Shown here: piece by piece, positions 41,614 through 50,602 of the stretch
How positions within the stretch are numbered: position 1 is the first letter of the stretch
Layout of the letters: the number at the start of each line of letters is the position of its first letter
NCBI RefSeq assembly: GCF_042665195.1
Contig: NZ_JBHTBW010000045.1
Coordinates: 1-64,000 of the forward strand
Reading direction: 5' to 3'
Origin: Laceyella putida
GTDB lineage: Bacteria > Bacillota > Bacilli > Thermoactinomycetales > Thermoactinomycetaceae
DNA: 64,000 nucleotides
Notes under the pieces: generated by a model
Seen by the model: only the letters and a program-made list of their open reading frames with translations
The model's database searches: none
Told to the model about the DNA's origin: nothing
Position numbers and translations under genes: made by a program

Positions 41614-42264
41614 AATGTCCCAAATCGCCGCCCTGATCAGTGACCCTTCCCGTTCAGCCATTCTCGCCAAATTGTTCGCGGGCGAGTTGGCCAACCATGC
41701 CGGCGTCAAGCCTTAAACAGCCAGTTTTCATCTCGCCAAACTGGCCGATCAGGGATGGGTCAGCAGGGAAAAGTACGGCAGGCACCGTTATTACAAAATC
41801 GTCGATCCACAGGTGGCGCAAATCCTGGAATCGTTGCTTGTCATGGCCCCGCCCGGCCCCGTGCGACATTGAGGGAGCATGATGAAATGAAAGCGATCCG
41901 CTTTGCGCGAACTTGTTATGATCATCTGGCGGGACATGTCGGCGTTTCCGTCACGGATTCGTTGATGCGCATGGGAGCCATTCATGATGCCGATGGCGAT
42001 TTCGCATTGACCCGTTACGGGGAGCAATTCTTCACCGAACTCGGCTTTGATCTGCCTTCGGCAAAGAAAAAAAGGCGCATATTCTGCCGGAAGTGCCTGG
42101 ACTGGAGTGAACGGCGTTACCATTTGGCGGGTTCATTGGGGAACGCCTTGTTGGAGAAACTGTTTGAATACGGGTGGATTGAGAGAAACCCGCGCCATCG
42201 GGCGGCACATGTGACAGACAAGGGCAAGGCGGAATTGGTGAGGCTGTTTTCGATCCGTCTTTAG
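41614..42264 (+). pseudogene. Two-domain ArsR-family regulator, broken
   Basis: Read across frames, the N-terminal winged helix is SQIAALISDPSRSAILAKLF, AGELANHAGVKP, a TAA stop at 41714-41716, then TASFHLAKLADQGWVSREKY. A frameshift near 41870 joins it to ATLREHDEMKAIRFARTCYD, HLAGHVGVSVTDSLMRMG and RRIFCRKCLDWSERRYHLAG, the C-terminal domain typical of these roughly 220-residue regulators. The stop is probably CAA to TAA. Some residues before AGELA also seem missing. No function is expected. Confidence 0.8.
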
Positions 42265-42769
42265 GCTATTTTGCGTTTTTGCACCCGATCAAGCAAGCAG
42301 GCATCGTGCATTCAAACTCCGTGTCAGCGGATTTGGCGATCCACTCGAGGGATCGCTGCCATTCGTTCCGTTTCAATTTCATGAAAGGATTTTATCCATC
42401 AAAAAAAGCCGATTCTTCTGCATTAAGGAAAAATCGGCTTTTTTCTTTCTCTTTCATTTCCCGCGATGCCTTGCCCGGGCAACTATATCCCCACCCCGCC
42501 GACCGCTCCCAACATATGTCCGATCATGGATTTGTTCGCTGTGATGGGAATCCGGTAAGCATATTCTCCAAACACCGAGCAACGCCGTCTTTCATCCCAC
42601 GATTGAAACTGTGGGCTTTCAGCCAGCAAAAATCTGTAAAACCAAGCAGGATGCGGGGTAAAGGGAGAACAGGAACATTCACCAATCCCCTGCTGACATT
42701 CCCTTGAATTCATCACGCTTCAAAGATAACCCTCGTCTGAACATGGATGCATGGTCGAAGGCCGAACAA
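42265..42769. other. 505-bp gap without a recognisable gene
   Basis: Contains a strong terminator (42403-42446) and about 300 bp of sequence with no convincing frame, ribosome site or known RNA. It may be decayed coding DNA. Confidence 0.55.
42401..42448. terminator. Terminator
   Basis: AAAAAAGCCGATT ... AATCGGCTTTTTTC, a 13-bp stem. Confidence 0.8.
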
Positions 42770-43057
42770 TCAATCCTTTCCCTTCTCCTTTTTCGCGAAT
42801 AACTTCTTCAAGAAATAAACCGGACCGACCAGCAAAAAGGCCGGATTGGAGAAAAACGAGGGTTTCTTCCCCTCAAACCAGTGGCCGACAAATTGGAACA
42901 CCCAACCGAGTATGAAACAGGTGAGCGCGATACTCCAATCAACGAAAAACCAGATGAGCGAAAAGATGATCAGCGGAATCCCGATGGCATGAAGCAACCG
43001 GTTGATCGGATGTTGATGATCTTCGTGGTACTTTTTGAAAAATTCATTCAAATCCAA
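42770..43057 (-). CDS. DUF962/Mpo1-like membrane protein
   Basis: The 95-residue protein starts MDLNEFFKKYHEDHQHPINR with the conserved His-rich turn, then has two hydrophobic segments (LHAIGIPLIIFSLIWFFVDW; IALTCFILGWVFQFVGHWFE) and ends GKKPSFFSNPAFLLVGPVYF. This is the YGL010w/Mpo1 family; the yeast member is an iron-dependent dioxygenase of 2-hydroxy fatty acids. The bacterial role is unproven. GAGAGGGAT lies before the start. Confidence 0.9.
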   Translation of the reverse strand: MDLNEFFKKYHEDHQHPINRLLHAIGIPLIIFSLIWFFVDWSIALTCFILGWVFQFVGHWFEGKKPSFFSNPAFLLVGPVYFLKKLFAKKEKGKD

Positions 43058-43164
43058 TGCGATCCCTCTCTTTCTTGGTGTCTTTCCCTCATCTTCTAGT
43101 ATATCGGACTAACCTCCCTGTTTGCCACATATACATACATGTGATGAATGGGGAGGTGAGACAT

Positions 43165-43533
43165 TTGAAGGAAGAGAAGCATCCAACTTGGAAACAGATC
43201 ACCATTGGCACGTTGGCGGGGATCAATCTGATGTTTCTTGCGCTCATTGCCGGTAAGGAGAGCATTGCCATTGAAGAAGCCGTCCCTTCTCTGGCCAAGA
43301 CACCGAAGGGTCCGAGCGAGCGGATCGAGTATGGGATGGAGTTGGTGGAAACGACCACGGCTTCGGCGCAAGATCTCCCTTCCACGGCTGGCCGTTGGAT
43401 TGTGGAACATTATCTCCAATACGAATATCATTATGATCAGAATGGTCGGCTCTTGTTTAAGAGTCCCACCAAAGAGCACTCTTATTTGCGCTACTTTCAA
43501 CCACAAGGAAAAGCCACTTCAACCCCATCATGA
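43165..43533 (+). CDS. Single-span membrane protein of unknown function
   Basis: The start is taken as the TTG at 43165, eight bases after GGGGAGG; earlier ATGs at 43144 and 43057 lack a site. The 122-residue product has one N-terminal helix (ITIGTLAGINLMFLALIAG) and an outside domain (ERIEYGMELVETTTASAQDL; YEYHYDQNGRLLFKSPTKEH). Unrecognised. The last codons overlap a terminator-like hairpin. Confidence 0.6.
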   Translation: MKEEKHPTWKQITIGTLAGINLMFLALIAGKESIAIEEAVPSLAKTPKGPSERIEYGMELVETTTASAQDLPSTAGRWIVEHYLQYEYHYDQNGRLLFKSPTKEHSYLRYFQPQGKATSTPS

Positions 43534-43543
43534 AGTGGCTTAG
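43508..43543 (+). terminator. Hairpin at the gene end, copy 1
   Basis: AGCCACTTCA-accccatca-TGAAGTGGCT. Nearly the same hairpin recurs at 43761-43795. Confidence 0.6.
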
Positions 43544-43760
43544 TTTGCTGGCTAAGTACCCCCGGAGTCGATTTTTGAGTCTTCGTTCCTTGGTCGCCTT
43601 ATCGGGAAGAAGCTCCGTCGCCGAACTCAGGCGCGGGCAAAGTCACTGTCGTTCTCAGGGTTGCCCGCTTTCCTCCTTCGTTCGGCACTTCGCTCGATAA
43701 ACAGCTCCCAGTCACTCCGCTTTCAAAAATCTCCCTCCTCTAATGTTTATCATGAACCTG
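43544..43760. other. Segment between two near-identical hairpins
   Basis: About 220 bp, moderately GC-rich, with no frame or RNA I can identify. It includes GCGGGCAAAGTCACTGTCG and its partial echo GGGTTGCCCGC, which can pair. Confidence 0.35.
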
Positions 43761-43797
43761 AGCCACTTCACCCCCATCTTGAAGTGGCTTTTTTCTG
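43761..43797 (+). terminator. Hairpin terminator, copy 2
   Basis: AGCCACTTCA-cccccatct-TGAAGTGGCT followed by TTTTTC. Confidence 0.75.
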
Positions 43798-43824
43798 GCC
43801 TGTGACGCTTCCGTCCGCCTCCGG

Positions 43825-45195
43825 TTACGTGACAATTTCACTCCAGCAAGAACGAGTGTGGTCCGGACATCCGTTCATCAGATGGCACACCCCTTCGAAG
43901 AACAGCGGATCTTTCCAGTCTTTCGCCAATTGGCGCGCCTCCTTGAAATGGCGTATCGCCTCATCCACGTTTTTCTGCTCAAGAAAGATGCGGCCTTTCT
44001 GATAATGGCCCATCGCCTTTAACGTGGGGATTTCTTGCTCCATCAATTGTTCCGCCAAGCGGCTCGCTTCTTGGTAATCGCCCTGTTGTGAAGAGAGGCG
44101 TGAACGCATGGCCAGCCACATCGGCTGCTCGACCTGTTCAAGCGGCAACAAGTCCAGCGCATGTACCGCTTTCCTCATCTGGCCACTGGCCATCGACATC
44201 CATACATAAGCAAATAACAAGGGTTGATCATCCCGAAACAGGGTCAATCCCTTTTTCAGCCACATGATCGCTTCATCCGTGCGCTTCAGGGCCCATAAAT
44301 TCCAAGCCATCCCATGATAAGCGCCAGTCCGCTTCGGATCGGACGCCAGTAAACGTTGGTACCACTCCAGCGCCTGCTCGTGATCCCCCATTTCCTCATA
44401 ATCATGGGCGATGGATTCCAGAATCCGGGGATGATGGGTCTTCTCGTACGAAGCCAAGCGCCAAAAAGAGACGCTATTCCACTCTTGGCAATGCCGGTAA
44501 CAATGGGATAAATAATACATGGCCTCCCAATCGTCTTCATTGACGGAGAGGGCATGGTAGAAGTAAGGGACCGCTTCATGGTACTCTCCCAACCGAAAAT
44601 GGCACGCCCCCAAGTTAAACCACGCATCTTCATGATCGGGCAACAAGGACGTCACCTTGGAGAATTGCTTAATCGCTTTACGGTCATCTCCCCGCTTGAC
44701 GGCGATGCAACCGAGCATATGATGGGCAAATCCTACAAACGAGTCGTGGGAAGCCGTGTTGGTCACCAACTGGAAGTGGCGCTCAGCTTCATGTAGCTCC
44801 CCTTCATGAAACTGGCTCAATCCCAAATATATCCTTCCCAAAAGGAAGTCGGGTTCATGCTCAACCACTTCCTCAAACAATTGCTTCGCTTCCTTAAACA
44901 TTGTCAACCCATAATAACCTTGCCCCTGCCGAAAGGAACGCACAGCCGATTCATGGAGCCACACTTCTTCTTCGATCTCTTTTTCCTCTTCGTTTAAATC
45001 AGGATATTTCTCCATCAGTTCCGCCAATTGTTCCGCGATGACAGCCCAGCTCTCCAACATCTGGTCACACGATTTTTTGATTTCACGAAAGCGATTGCGC
45101 CACTTGGGCTTTTCGGACACTGGACTTTGGGCATATTGCGTCTCTATCTCACTCAACGCTTGTTGCACCAACTCCAGCCATTGCTGATGATACAT
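43825..45195 (-). CDS. Tetratricopeptide-repeat protein
   Basis: The start at 45195 is chosen for the GGGGGAAGAAGG just upstream. The 456-residue protein is built of TPR units after an N-terminal charged helix region: YYGLTMFKEAKQLFEEVVEH, GRIYLGLSQFHEGELHEAER, AWFNLGACHFRLGEYHEAVP, MGDHEQALEWYQRLLASDPK, YQKGRIFLEQKNVDEAIRHF. It has no signal peptide or enzymatic domain, so it probably acts as a cytoplasmic scaffold. It ends PDHTRSCWSEIVT. It lies beside panBCD in the same direction but is separated by a terminator. Confidence 0.88.
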   Translation of the reverse strand: MYHQQWLELVQQALSEIETQYAQSPVSEKPKWRNRFREIKKSCDQMLESWAVIAEQLAELMEKYPDLNEEEKEIEEEVWLHESAVRSFRQGQGYYGLTMFKEAKQLFEEVVEHEPDFLLGRIYLGLSQFHEGELHEAERHFQLVTNTASHDSFVGFAHHMLGCIAVKRGDDRKAIKQFSKVTSLLPDHEDAWFNLGACHFRLGEYHEAVPYFYHALSVNEDDWEAMYYLSHCYRHCQEWNSVSFWRLASYEKTHHPRILESIAHDYEEMGDHEQALEWYQRLLASDPKRTGAYHGMAWNLWALKRTDEAIMWLKKGLTLFRDDQPLLFAYVWMSMASGQMRKAVHALDLLPLEQVEQPMWLAMRSRLSSQQGDYQEASRLAEQLMEQEIPTLKAMGHYQKGRIFLEQKNVDEAIRHFKEARQLAKDWKDPLFFEGVCHLMNGCPDHTRSCWSEIVT

Positions 45196-45262
45196 CCTTC
45201 TTCCCCCCTCTTCGGTCCGGTCGTTTAGGGGGAAGTATGCCCGGATGATGGCCAATCAATGT

Positions 45263-45294
45263 ACAAAAAAGCCCTCATGGCTCCATGAGGGCGG
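45263..45294 (-). terminator. Terminator of panBCD
   Basis: On the minus strand GCCCTCATGG-ag-CCATGAGGGC is followed by TTTTTTG. Confidence 0.85.
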
Positions 45295-45307
45295 AATCTG
45301 AAATGGG

Positions 45308-45694
45308 TCATACCATAACCGTGCCGTGCACTTCTTCACCTAACATTTCCACTATGTTGTTTTCTTCATCGAGCACGGCCACCACAGGTTGATGCCTTTT
45401 GGCCGCTTGATCTTCCATCAGCGCATAGGAAATGATGATGACACGATCTCCCGGCTGCACCAAACGCGCCGCCGCCCCATTCAAACAAATAACCTTGCTC
45501 CCGCGTGCACCGGGAATCACATAGGTTTCAAAGCGGGCGCCATTGTTGTTATTCACGATTTGCACTTTTTCATTGGGCAAGATATCCACTTTCTCCAGGA
45601 TCTCCTCATCGATGGTGATGCTGCCCACATAGTTCAAATTGGCTTCGGTCACCGTCGCACGGTGGATTTTCGCCTTCATCATCGTACGGAACAT
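45308..45694 (-). CDS. panD: Aspartate 1-decarboxylase
   Basis: The 128-residue pro-enzyme makes beta-alanine from aspartate for pantothenate. It is cut between Gly24 and Ser25 in NYVGSITID to give the pyruvoyl cofactor, and the conserved NGAAARLVQPGD segment is present. GGAAGAGGGGAAGAG precedes ATG 45694. It overlaps the end of panC by 16 bp, so the two are translationally coupled. Confidence 0.97.
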   Translation of the reverse strand: MFRTMMKAKIHRATVTEANLNYVGSITIDEEILEKVDILPNEKVQIVNNNNGARFETYVIPGARGSKVICLNGAAARLVQPGDRVIIISYALMEDQAAKRHQPVVAVLDEENNIVEMLGEEVHGTVMV

Positions 45695-46551
45695 GTCTCT
45701 TCCCCTCTTCCATCCAACAGTACGTTATCGATCAACCGCGTTTTTCCAAACCGCACGGCGACAGCCACGATCATGCGTTCTCCCATGCGTTCGCCGAGCG
45801 GCTCCAATCGGGGATAACTCAATGTTTCAACATAGTCGATATCGGCCAGCGGTTTTGTTTGTATGCGCTTACGCACGTATTCAGTGATCTCATCGGCATG
45901 GGAGAAACACCCCTGCACCCATTTTTCTTTGGCTTCCCGCAAGGATTGGTTGAGGATCAACGCTTGTTCCCTTTCCTCCGGAGAAAGATACACGTTGCGG
46001 GAACTGAGCGCCAACCCATCGGCTTCCCTGACCGTCGGACACGGTACAATGGTCACCGGAAAATGCAGATCCGTCACCATCTGCTCAATCACGGCCACTT
46101 GCTGGGCGTCTTTCATGCCGAAATAGGCCCGCTGCGGCTCGACGATATGGAACAATTTCGTCACCACCGTCGTCACGCCCGCAAAATGCCCCGGCCTTGA
46201 AGCTCCGCACAAGCGCTCAGTCACTTTCTCCACATGAACCTGGGTGAGGATCTCGGTCGGATACATTTCACTGACAGAAGGATGGAACAGATAATCCACC
46301 CCTGCCGCCTCGGCAAGTGCGGCATCCCGCTCCAAATCGCGCGGATATCGGTCCAAATCTTCATTTGGGCCAAATTGCAACGGATTGACGAAAATGGACA
46401 TCACCACTGTGTCGCATTCTTGCTTGGCCCGTTCCACCAGGCTGAGATGCCCTTGATGCAAATATCCCATCGTCGGGACAAAACCAATCGTCCCTTGACG
46501 GTGCGGTTTGAGCTCGTTTCTCAGTTCCTTGACAGTTTCGATGATTTTCAT
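45679..46551 (-). CDS. panC: Pantothenate synthetase
   Basis: The 290-residue enzyme condenses pantoate and beta-alanine with ATP. It has the adenylate-forming motif FVPTMGYLHQGHLSLVERAK, FVNPLQFGPNEDLDRYPRD, PGHFAGVTTVVTKLFHIV, FGMKDAQQ and LSSRNVYLS. It overlaps panB by ATGA at its start and panD at its end, forming the compact operon panB-panC-panD. Confidence 0.97.
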   Translation of the reverse strand: MKIIETVKELRNELKPHRQGTIGFVPTMGYLHQGHLSLVERAKQECDTVVMSIFVNPLQFGPNEDLDRYPRDLERDAALAEAAGVDYLFHPSVSEMYPTEILTQVHVEKVTERLCGASRPGHFAGVTTVVTKLFHIVEPQRAYFGMKDAQQVAVIEQMVTDLHFPVTIVPCPTVREADGLALSSRNVYLSPEEREQALILNQSLREAKEKWVQGCFSHADEITEYVRKRIQTKPLADIDYVETLSYPRLEPLGERMGERMIVAVAVRFGKTRLIDNVLLDGRGEETCSVR

Positions 46552-47420
46552 GTGGTTGTTACTCCTTCTTTTGCTCCATACAATCGCCCCGCCGTTTCAT
46601 CCTCCAGATGCGTCACATGTTCAGCTTGTGGAAACTGGCGATTTTTCACTTCTTGCACATACTCTGCAATCCCCTCCGTCATCATCTGGCCCGCTTTGCG
46701 GTACACCTTGACAAAAGAGGGATGCCATTCGCCGGAAAGCGCAAGCACATCATGATAAACCAACACTTGCCCATCGCAATACCGCCCGGCACCAATGCCA
46801 ATCGTCGGCACATGCAGCTTCTCACTGATCAGGCGGGCCAACTCTTCCGGCACGCATTCCAGCACCAAGGCGCAGATGCCGGCTTCCTCCAAGCTTTGCG
46901 CCTCCTCGATCAGCCGTTCGGCAGCGGCCAGCTCTTTGCCTTGGATCATGTAACCGCCCAATTGGTTAACCGACTGCGGAGTCAAACCAAGATGCCCCAC
47001 CACCGGAATCCCAGCTTGGGTCAACGCTCGGACATTCTCTATAATCTCACGACCGCCTTCCAACTTCACACCATACGCGCCCCCCTCTTGCATGAGGCGT
47101 GCGGCTGCTTTTAAGACTTCATCACGCGACAAATGCGCCATCATAAAAGGCAAATCCGCAATTACCATGGCTCTTTTGGCGCCACGGGTAACCGCTTTGG
47201 TATGATGCAACATGTCCTCCAGCGTAACGGGAATGGTCGAATCATACCCCAACACAACCATGCCAAGCGAATCGCCAACCAAAATCATATCCGCCCCGGC
47301 CGCCTCGGCCATCTTCGCCGCTGGATAATCATAAGCTGTGATCATGGCGATCGGTTCATGTTCTTGTTTCATCTTCACCAATGTTCGGGTTGTCACTCGT
47401 CTTTTTACCGTGCTCAACAA
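46548..47420 (-). CDS. panB: 3-methyl-2-oxobutanoate hydroxymethyltransferase
   Basis: The 290-residue barrel enzyme adds a hydroxymethyl group from methylene-tetrahydrofolate to ketoisovalerate, the first pantoate step. Motifs: AMITAYDYPAAKMAEAAGAD, ILVGDSLGMVVLGYDSTIPV, VKLEGGREIIENVRAL, GHLGLTPQSVNQLGGY and IGIGAGRYCDGQVLVYHDVL. The start is TTG at 47420 after AAGGAGG (a second TTG follows directly). First gene of the pan operon. Confidence 0.97.
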   Translation of the reverse strand: MLSTVKRRVTTRTLVKMKQEHEPIAMITAYDYPAAKMAEAAGADMILVGDSLGMVVLGYDSTIPVTLEDMLHHTKAVTRGAKRAMVIADLPFMMAHLSRDEVLKAAARLMQEGGAYGVKLEGGREIIENVRALTQAGIPVVGHLGLTPQSVNQLGGYMIQGKELAAAERLIEEAQSLEEAGICALVLECVPEELARLISEKLHVPTIGIGAGRYCDGQVLVYHDVLALSGEWHPSFVKVYRKAGQMMTEGIAEYVQEVKNRQFPQAEHVTHLEDETAGRLYGAKEGVTTT

Positions 47421-47702
47421 GGTACCCTCCTTTTAGTAGGGCCCTTGGGGCAGAGAAATAGAAAACGCCACGATCAGCCACACAAAGGGACTAAAAGGGC
47501 GCACGCATCTTTCACCGCTTGCTCTGTCTCCGTCCCAAAGGCTCGAAGCAGAAAATGGCTTCTTCACATATTTTGTTCCAAACAGCAAAAGTGTAAAAAA
47601 TCGGGTTTCAGTGCAGCTCTGATTTTAGATGCCGCCTTATCCCCAGCTTTAGGTTAACCAAAATCAAAACACAATGCAATGATTTTCTTTAAACAACCAA
47701 AA

Positions 47703-48560
47703 TCATTCTATCAAAAGCCAACCCATCCTTGTCCCGCAGCGCACCGGATACGTCCCCTCGTGGACGGGAGTGAACTCAACCGTGGTCGTCCCTTTCACCA
47801 CAGGCTTTTCAATCTGAAATTCCTCAATCAGGAGGCTCCTTCCACAAGCCGACTCCGACTCCGCCGTTACTTGCAACTGCAGGGGAATGCCCGCTTTCGC
47901 TTGGATCATGTCCGGACTCCATCCCGTTGCCGTGACATGCATTTGGGCCACTTGATGATCGGTTTTCTGTACGGCAGACACCGTGCGCGCCGGATCTTGG
48001 GAATGTTGGTGTGGATGGGCATGATTTGGCGGTGTCTCCGCTTGCGATAAGAGACCCGCCTGTTTCCAGACCAGCGCGGTGACCATGAGGATGGCGAACC
48101 CCCAAAGGATCCAGCTCTCCATTCCCCCGTCACCCATCCTCTTCGCCTCTCGCCCCATTAATTGGCCCAGCAACAAGGAAACGGCAACAAAAAGCGTGGC
48201 CATCAACCCAATGGTGAGATCGGGTGCCTCCTCTAGCACCATCACGCCCAACATCACCCCCATCATGCCTCCCATGATCCCGGCCACGATTCCGTCGATG
48301 GCCGCCAATAAACTGAATGGCTTACCCAATAGATAACCCATCGACAAACTGAAGACCATGGCGATCTCCGTCGGCAAAAACATCCCTCCCCCAAACAGGG
48401 TGCCCAAGATCGTTCCCGAGAGCAGCCCCACCATCGTCGCACCCCCCATCGCCACCATCATCCCGACATGGTTTGAAAGTTGCCGTCGATAGCGATAAGT
48501 GATGAAAAGGAGATAGCCACAACCGAGTCCCAACACCATCCCACCCAGCACCGCAAACAT
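47703..48560 (-). CDS. Membrane protein with C-terminal cupredoxin domain
   Basis: The start at 48560 follows AAAGGAGG; the longer frame has no site. The 285-residue protein has about six hydrophobic, glycine- and methionine-rich helices (VGMMVAMGGATMVGLLSGTI; DGIVAGIMGGMMGVMLGVMV), a His-rich linker (NHAHPHQHSQDP) and an outside cupredoxin-like fold (IQAKAGIPLQLQVTAESESA, then CGRSLLIEEFQIEKPV and GTYPVRCGTRMGWLLIE). Cys, His and Met residues suggest copper binding. Similar proteins are thought to help copper handling; no function is proven. Confidence 0.8.
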   Translation of the reverse strand: MFAVLGGMVLGLGCGYLLFITYRYRRQLSNHVGMMVAMGGATMVGLLSGTILGTLFGGGMFLPTEIAMVFSLSMGYLLGKPFSLLAAIDGIVAGIMGGMMGVMLGVMVLEEAPDLTIGLMATLFVAVSLLLGQLMGREAKRMGDGGMESWILWGFAILMVTALVWKQAGLLSQAETPPNHAHPHQHSQDPARTVSAVQKTDHQVAQMHVTATGWSPDMIQAKAGIPLQLQVTAESESACGRSLLIEEFQIEKPVVKGTTTVEFTPVHEGTYPVRCGTRMGWLLIE

Positions 48561-49023
48561 GCGCAGCCTCCTTTCGAGATCTCTAAGCGGACTCTTCCGC
48601 CTCTTATCATTCAGAATGTTCGATCTATTAGCCGAATAACCCCCCCCGAACCAGACGCAAACGCTTCCCAAATTCATTTTATCATAGATGCGAATGACTT
48701 CACCCTTGACCATCTTAATATTTTTCAATACTTCACACCAATTCCAGGCAGCCCCTATTCATCGCTATATAACACCATTCTTATTGAAATATAATTTTCG
48801 TGTTCTAATGATAAAAATAACAAATATTGAACCACCAATAACAAAAAGCTGGTTATTTTATGGAAACAGGGAGATTTCCAACCAATTATATAAAACCCCT
48901 CTGCAAACTGGGAGGAGATAGTAGGGATATATTTAAAATAATTTATCGATTTTAGCGGAATTAAAGAAGGGAATTCCCTTAATTTGTTGAAAAACAACAA
49001 TATAACGAGAGGAGGTGACCACC
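48561..49023. other. AT-rich gap upstream of the cupredoxin and attenuator genes
   Basis: 463 bp, strongly AT-rich from 48690 to 49010, without a supported gene or RNA. It probably holds the promoters of both divergent units. Confidence 0.5.
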
Positions 49024-49065
49024 ATGATCCGCAACTTACAAGTGGGCGAGCCACCTGAAGCGTGA
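49024..49065 (+). CDS. Possible 13-residue leader peptide
   Basis: AGAGGAGGTGACCACC stands right before ATG 49024; the frame is MIRNLQVGEPPEA, stop. The strong site and the hairpins that follow suggest a regulatory upstream ORF for the gene at 49286. Confidence 0.45.
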   Translation: MIRNLQVGEPPEA

Positions 49066-49087
49066 GCGATGAACATCACAGTCCTAC

Positions 49088-49234
49088 ATAAGCAGCCTAA
49101 ACGTTTTAAAAACACATCTATCGTTAAATATTTTTAAAAAACTCCAACAATTGCGATCTTACGGCTGCTTGAACGGCAAAGTCATGGGACCCATTGATCA
49201 AGCCCTTCGATTCAGTAGGGGGGCTTTTTTCTTT
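49088..49234 (+). promoter_or_regulatory. Attenuator-like leader
   Basis: AAGCAGCC (49090-49097) is complementary to GGCTGCTT (49163-49170), about 65 nt apart. Further down AAGCCC ... GGGCTT followed by TTTTTCTTT (49198-49232) forms an intrinsic terminator. Alternative pairing of this kind, behind a short translated ORF, fits conditional termination. No known riboswitch class is recognised. Confidence 0.45.
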
Positions 49235-49285
49235 GACAGGGCATGTCGCGTTTCTCTAGATGGGTATCAGGGGGGATAGCTTCAC

Positions 49286-49744
49286 ATGGAGGAGGTTGTC
49301 AACACGATGGAGTTGGTTGAAAAACAGCTCTACAGGGTGTTTAGTCATTCCCAATCTTTGCTTGGACAGGAGGGGTTGTATTGCATGGCGACCGATGCGG
49401 ACAGTGCTCGCCGTTATTTTATTGAACAATCCATCACTGCAGAGCTGAAGCACAACCGCGGATACTATCTGACCCGATTTAGCGAGGCGGCAGATTTTGT
49501 GTTTGCGGAGCAATTTGTAGAACGAACCGCTACTGAAGAACAACCAACCACCTATCAATTATGTGAAAAAAAAGTGAAAGAGTGGTTTCGAAATCGAGTC
49601 GAATGGGCCGAACTCTTTTTGCGCTATCATCGCGGCGAATCCATTGCATTTCCTGAAGAAATGATCCGTTACATTGTTAAAAGGGATATTCTCAGCGTAG
49701 ACGCCGTTTACACGGAAAAAGTGGATTACATTGAAATCGATTGA
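49286..49744 (+). CDS. Hypothetical protein behind the attenuator
   Basis: The 152-residue product starts at ATG 49286 (GGGGGG upstream) or at ATG 49307 (GGAGGAGG upstream). It is soluble and mixed alpha/beta: LVEKQLYRVFSHSQSLLGQE, TADADSARRYF-like MATDADSARRYFIEQSI, KVKEWFRNRVEWAELFLRYH, ending EKVDYIEID. No family is recognised. The regulated-looking leader makes it of interest. Confidence 0.65.
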   Translation: MEEVVNTMELVEKQLYRVFSHSQSLLGQEGLYCMATDADSARRYFIEQSITAELKHNRGYYLTRFSEAADFVFAEQFVERTATEEQPTTYQLCEKKVKEWFRNRVEWAELFLRYHRGESIAFPEEMIRYIVKRDILSVDAVYTEKVDYIEID

Positions 49745-49756
49745 TTGTGATACAGA

Positions 49757-49790
49757 AAACGCGACCAACACACTGGTCGCGGTATTTTGT
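49757..49790. terminator. Terminator between convergent genes
   Basis: CGCGACCA-acacac-TGGTCGCG followed by GTATTTTGT. Confidence 0.8.
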
Positions 49791-50560
49791 CTAAGTTTCC
49801 CGTTTCGGATCGTCCCGATTCGGATAGACATATTGTTCTATATAGGCGCGGTCTTGGGTAAAGATGGGGATGTTCTCATCAACCATCCACTAATTTCGTT
49901 GTACCCGGACCAATTGACCTTGATGAATCACCTCATGCGACACCGTTTTCTTGACCACACATACCCCACGCTTCTGCCATACCGGCAAGTCGTTCCAATT
50001 CAAGTTCTTTTCCAGCATTAATTTGTCTTGCAACTGATTCGATTTTAATCCATCCACTTCTTTATGCGAAAAATGCGCCCTGGCCACCATCGAAATGCTA
50101 TTTTTAGTGGCATCTTGTTGCCGCCAGATGAAATAGTTGGCCACTTCCTCTTTAGGCAAAATCCACGCCCTGGCACAAAAAACGCGAGCGGTTGCTCGGG
50201 CCGATGCTCCCTCATCAGCGCATTGAATTTCGCAGTGGCCATGCTGGCGGAGACACTCACGATTTTTTGCAATTGGTTATTGAACCACGCTTCGGAATCG
50301 GGTTGTTCATAGTTTATCAGCAAAAGCGAGATTTCGTCACTCTGCTGATATGCCAAGCGACAACCGATGATTTGACTGGCCAAAAATGCGCTTGTCTCCC
50401 ACAACGCCCGTTGCAAACGCTCATCAAATGGTTTGTTCATTTCACGCGTATATGTGTGAAATGATTTCCCATCAATGCGGATCATGAGCGGCACCCGTTT
50501 CGGCAAGGTGTGACGCGAATGAAATTCATATTCTTTCATGCGATCCCCTAAACGGTCCAT
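49791..50560 (-). pseudogene. Thg1-like tRNA 5'-nucleotidyltransferase, broken
   Basis: The N-terminal part (MDRLGDRMKEYEFHSRHTLP; VPLMIRIDGKSFHTYTREMN; AYQQSDEISLLLIN) has the metal-binding RIDGxxFH and SDE motifs of Thg1-like 3'-5' polymerases, which add or repair 5' nucleotides of tRNA. One base is missing near 50175 (expected FFDARAWILPKEE, read as FFVPGRGFC). The next frame continues VANYFIWRQQDATKNSISMV to RVQRN, then a TAG, then WMVDENIPIFTQDRAYIEQY. Two lesions argue for true decay, although error at one site is possible. Confidence 0.85.
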
Positions 50561-50602
50561 GCTTGTCTCATCCCTTCCTCAAAAATGGGGAGCGGTTCCC
50601 CC

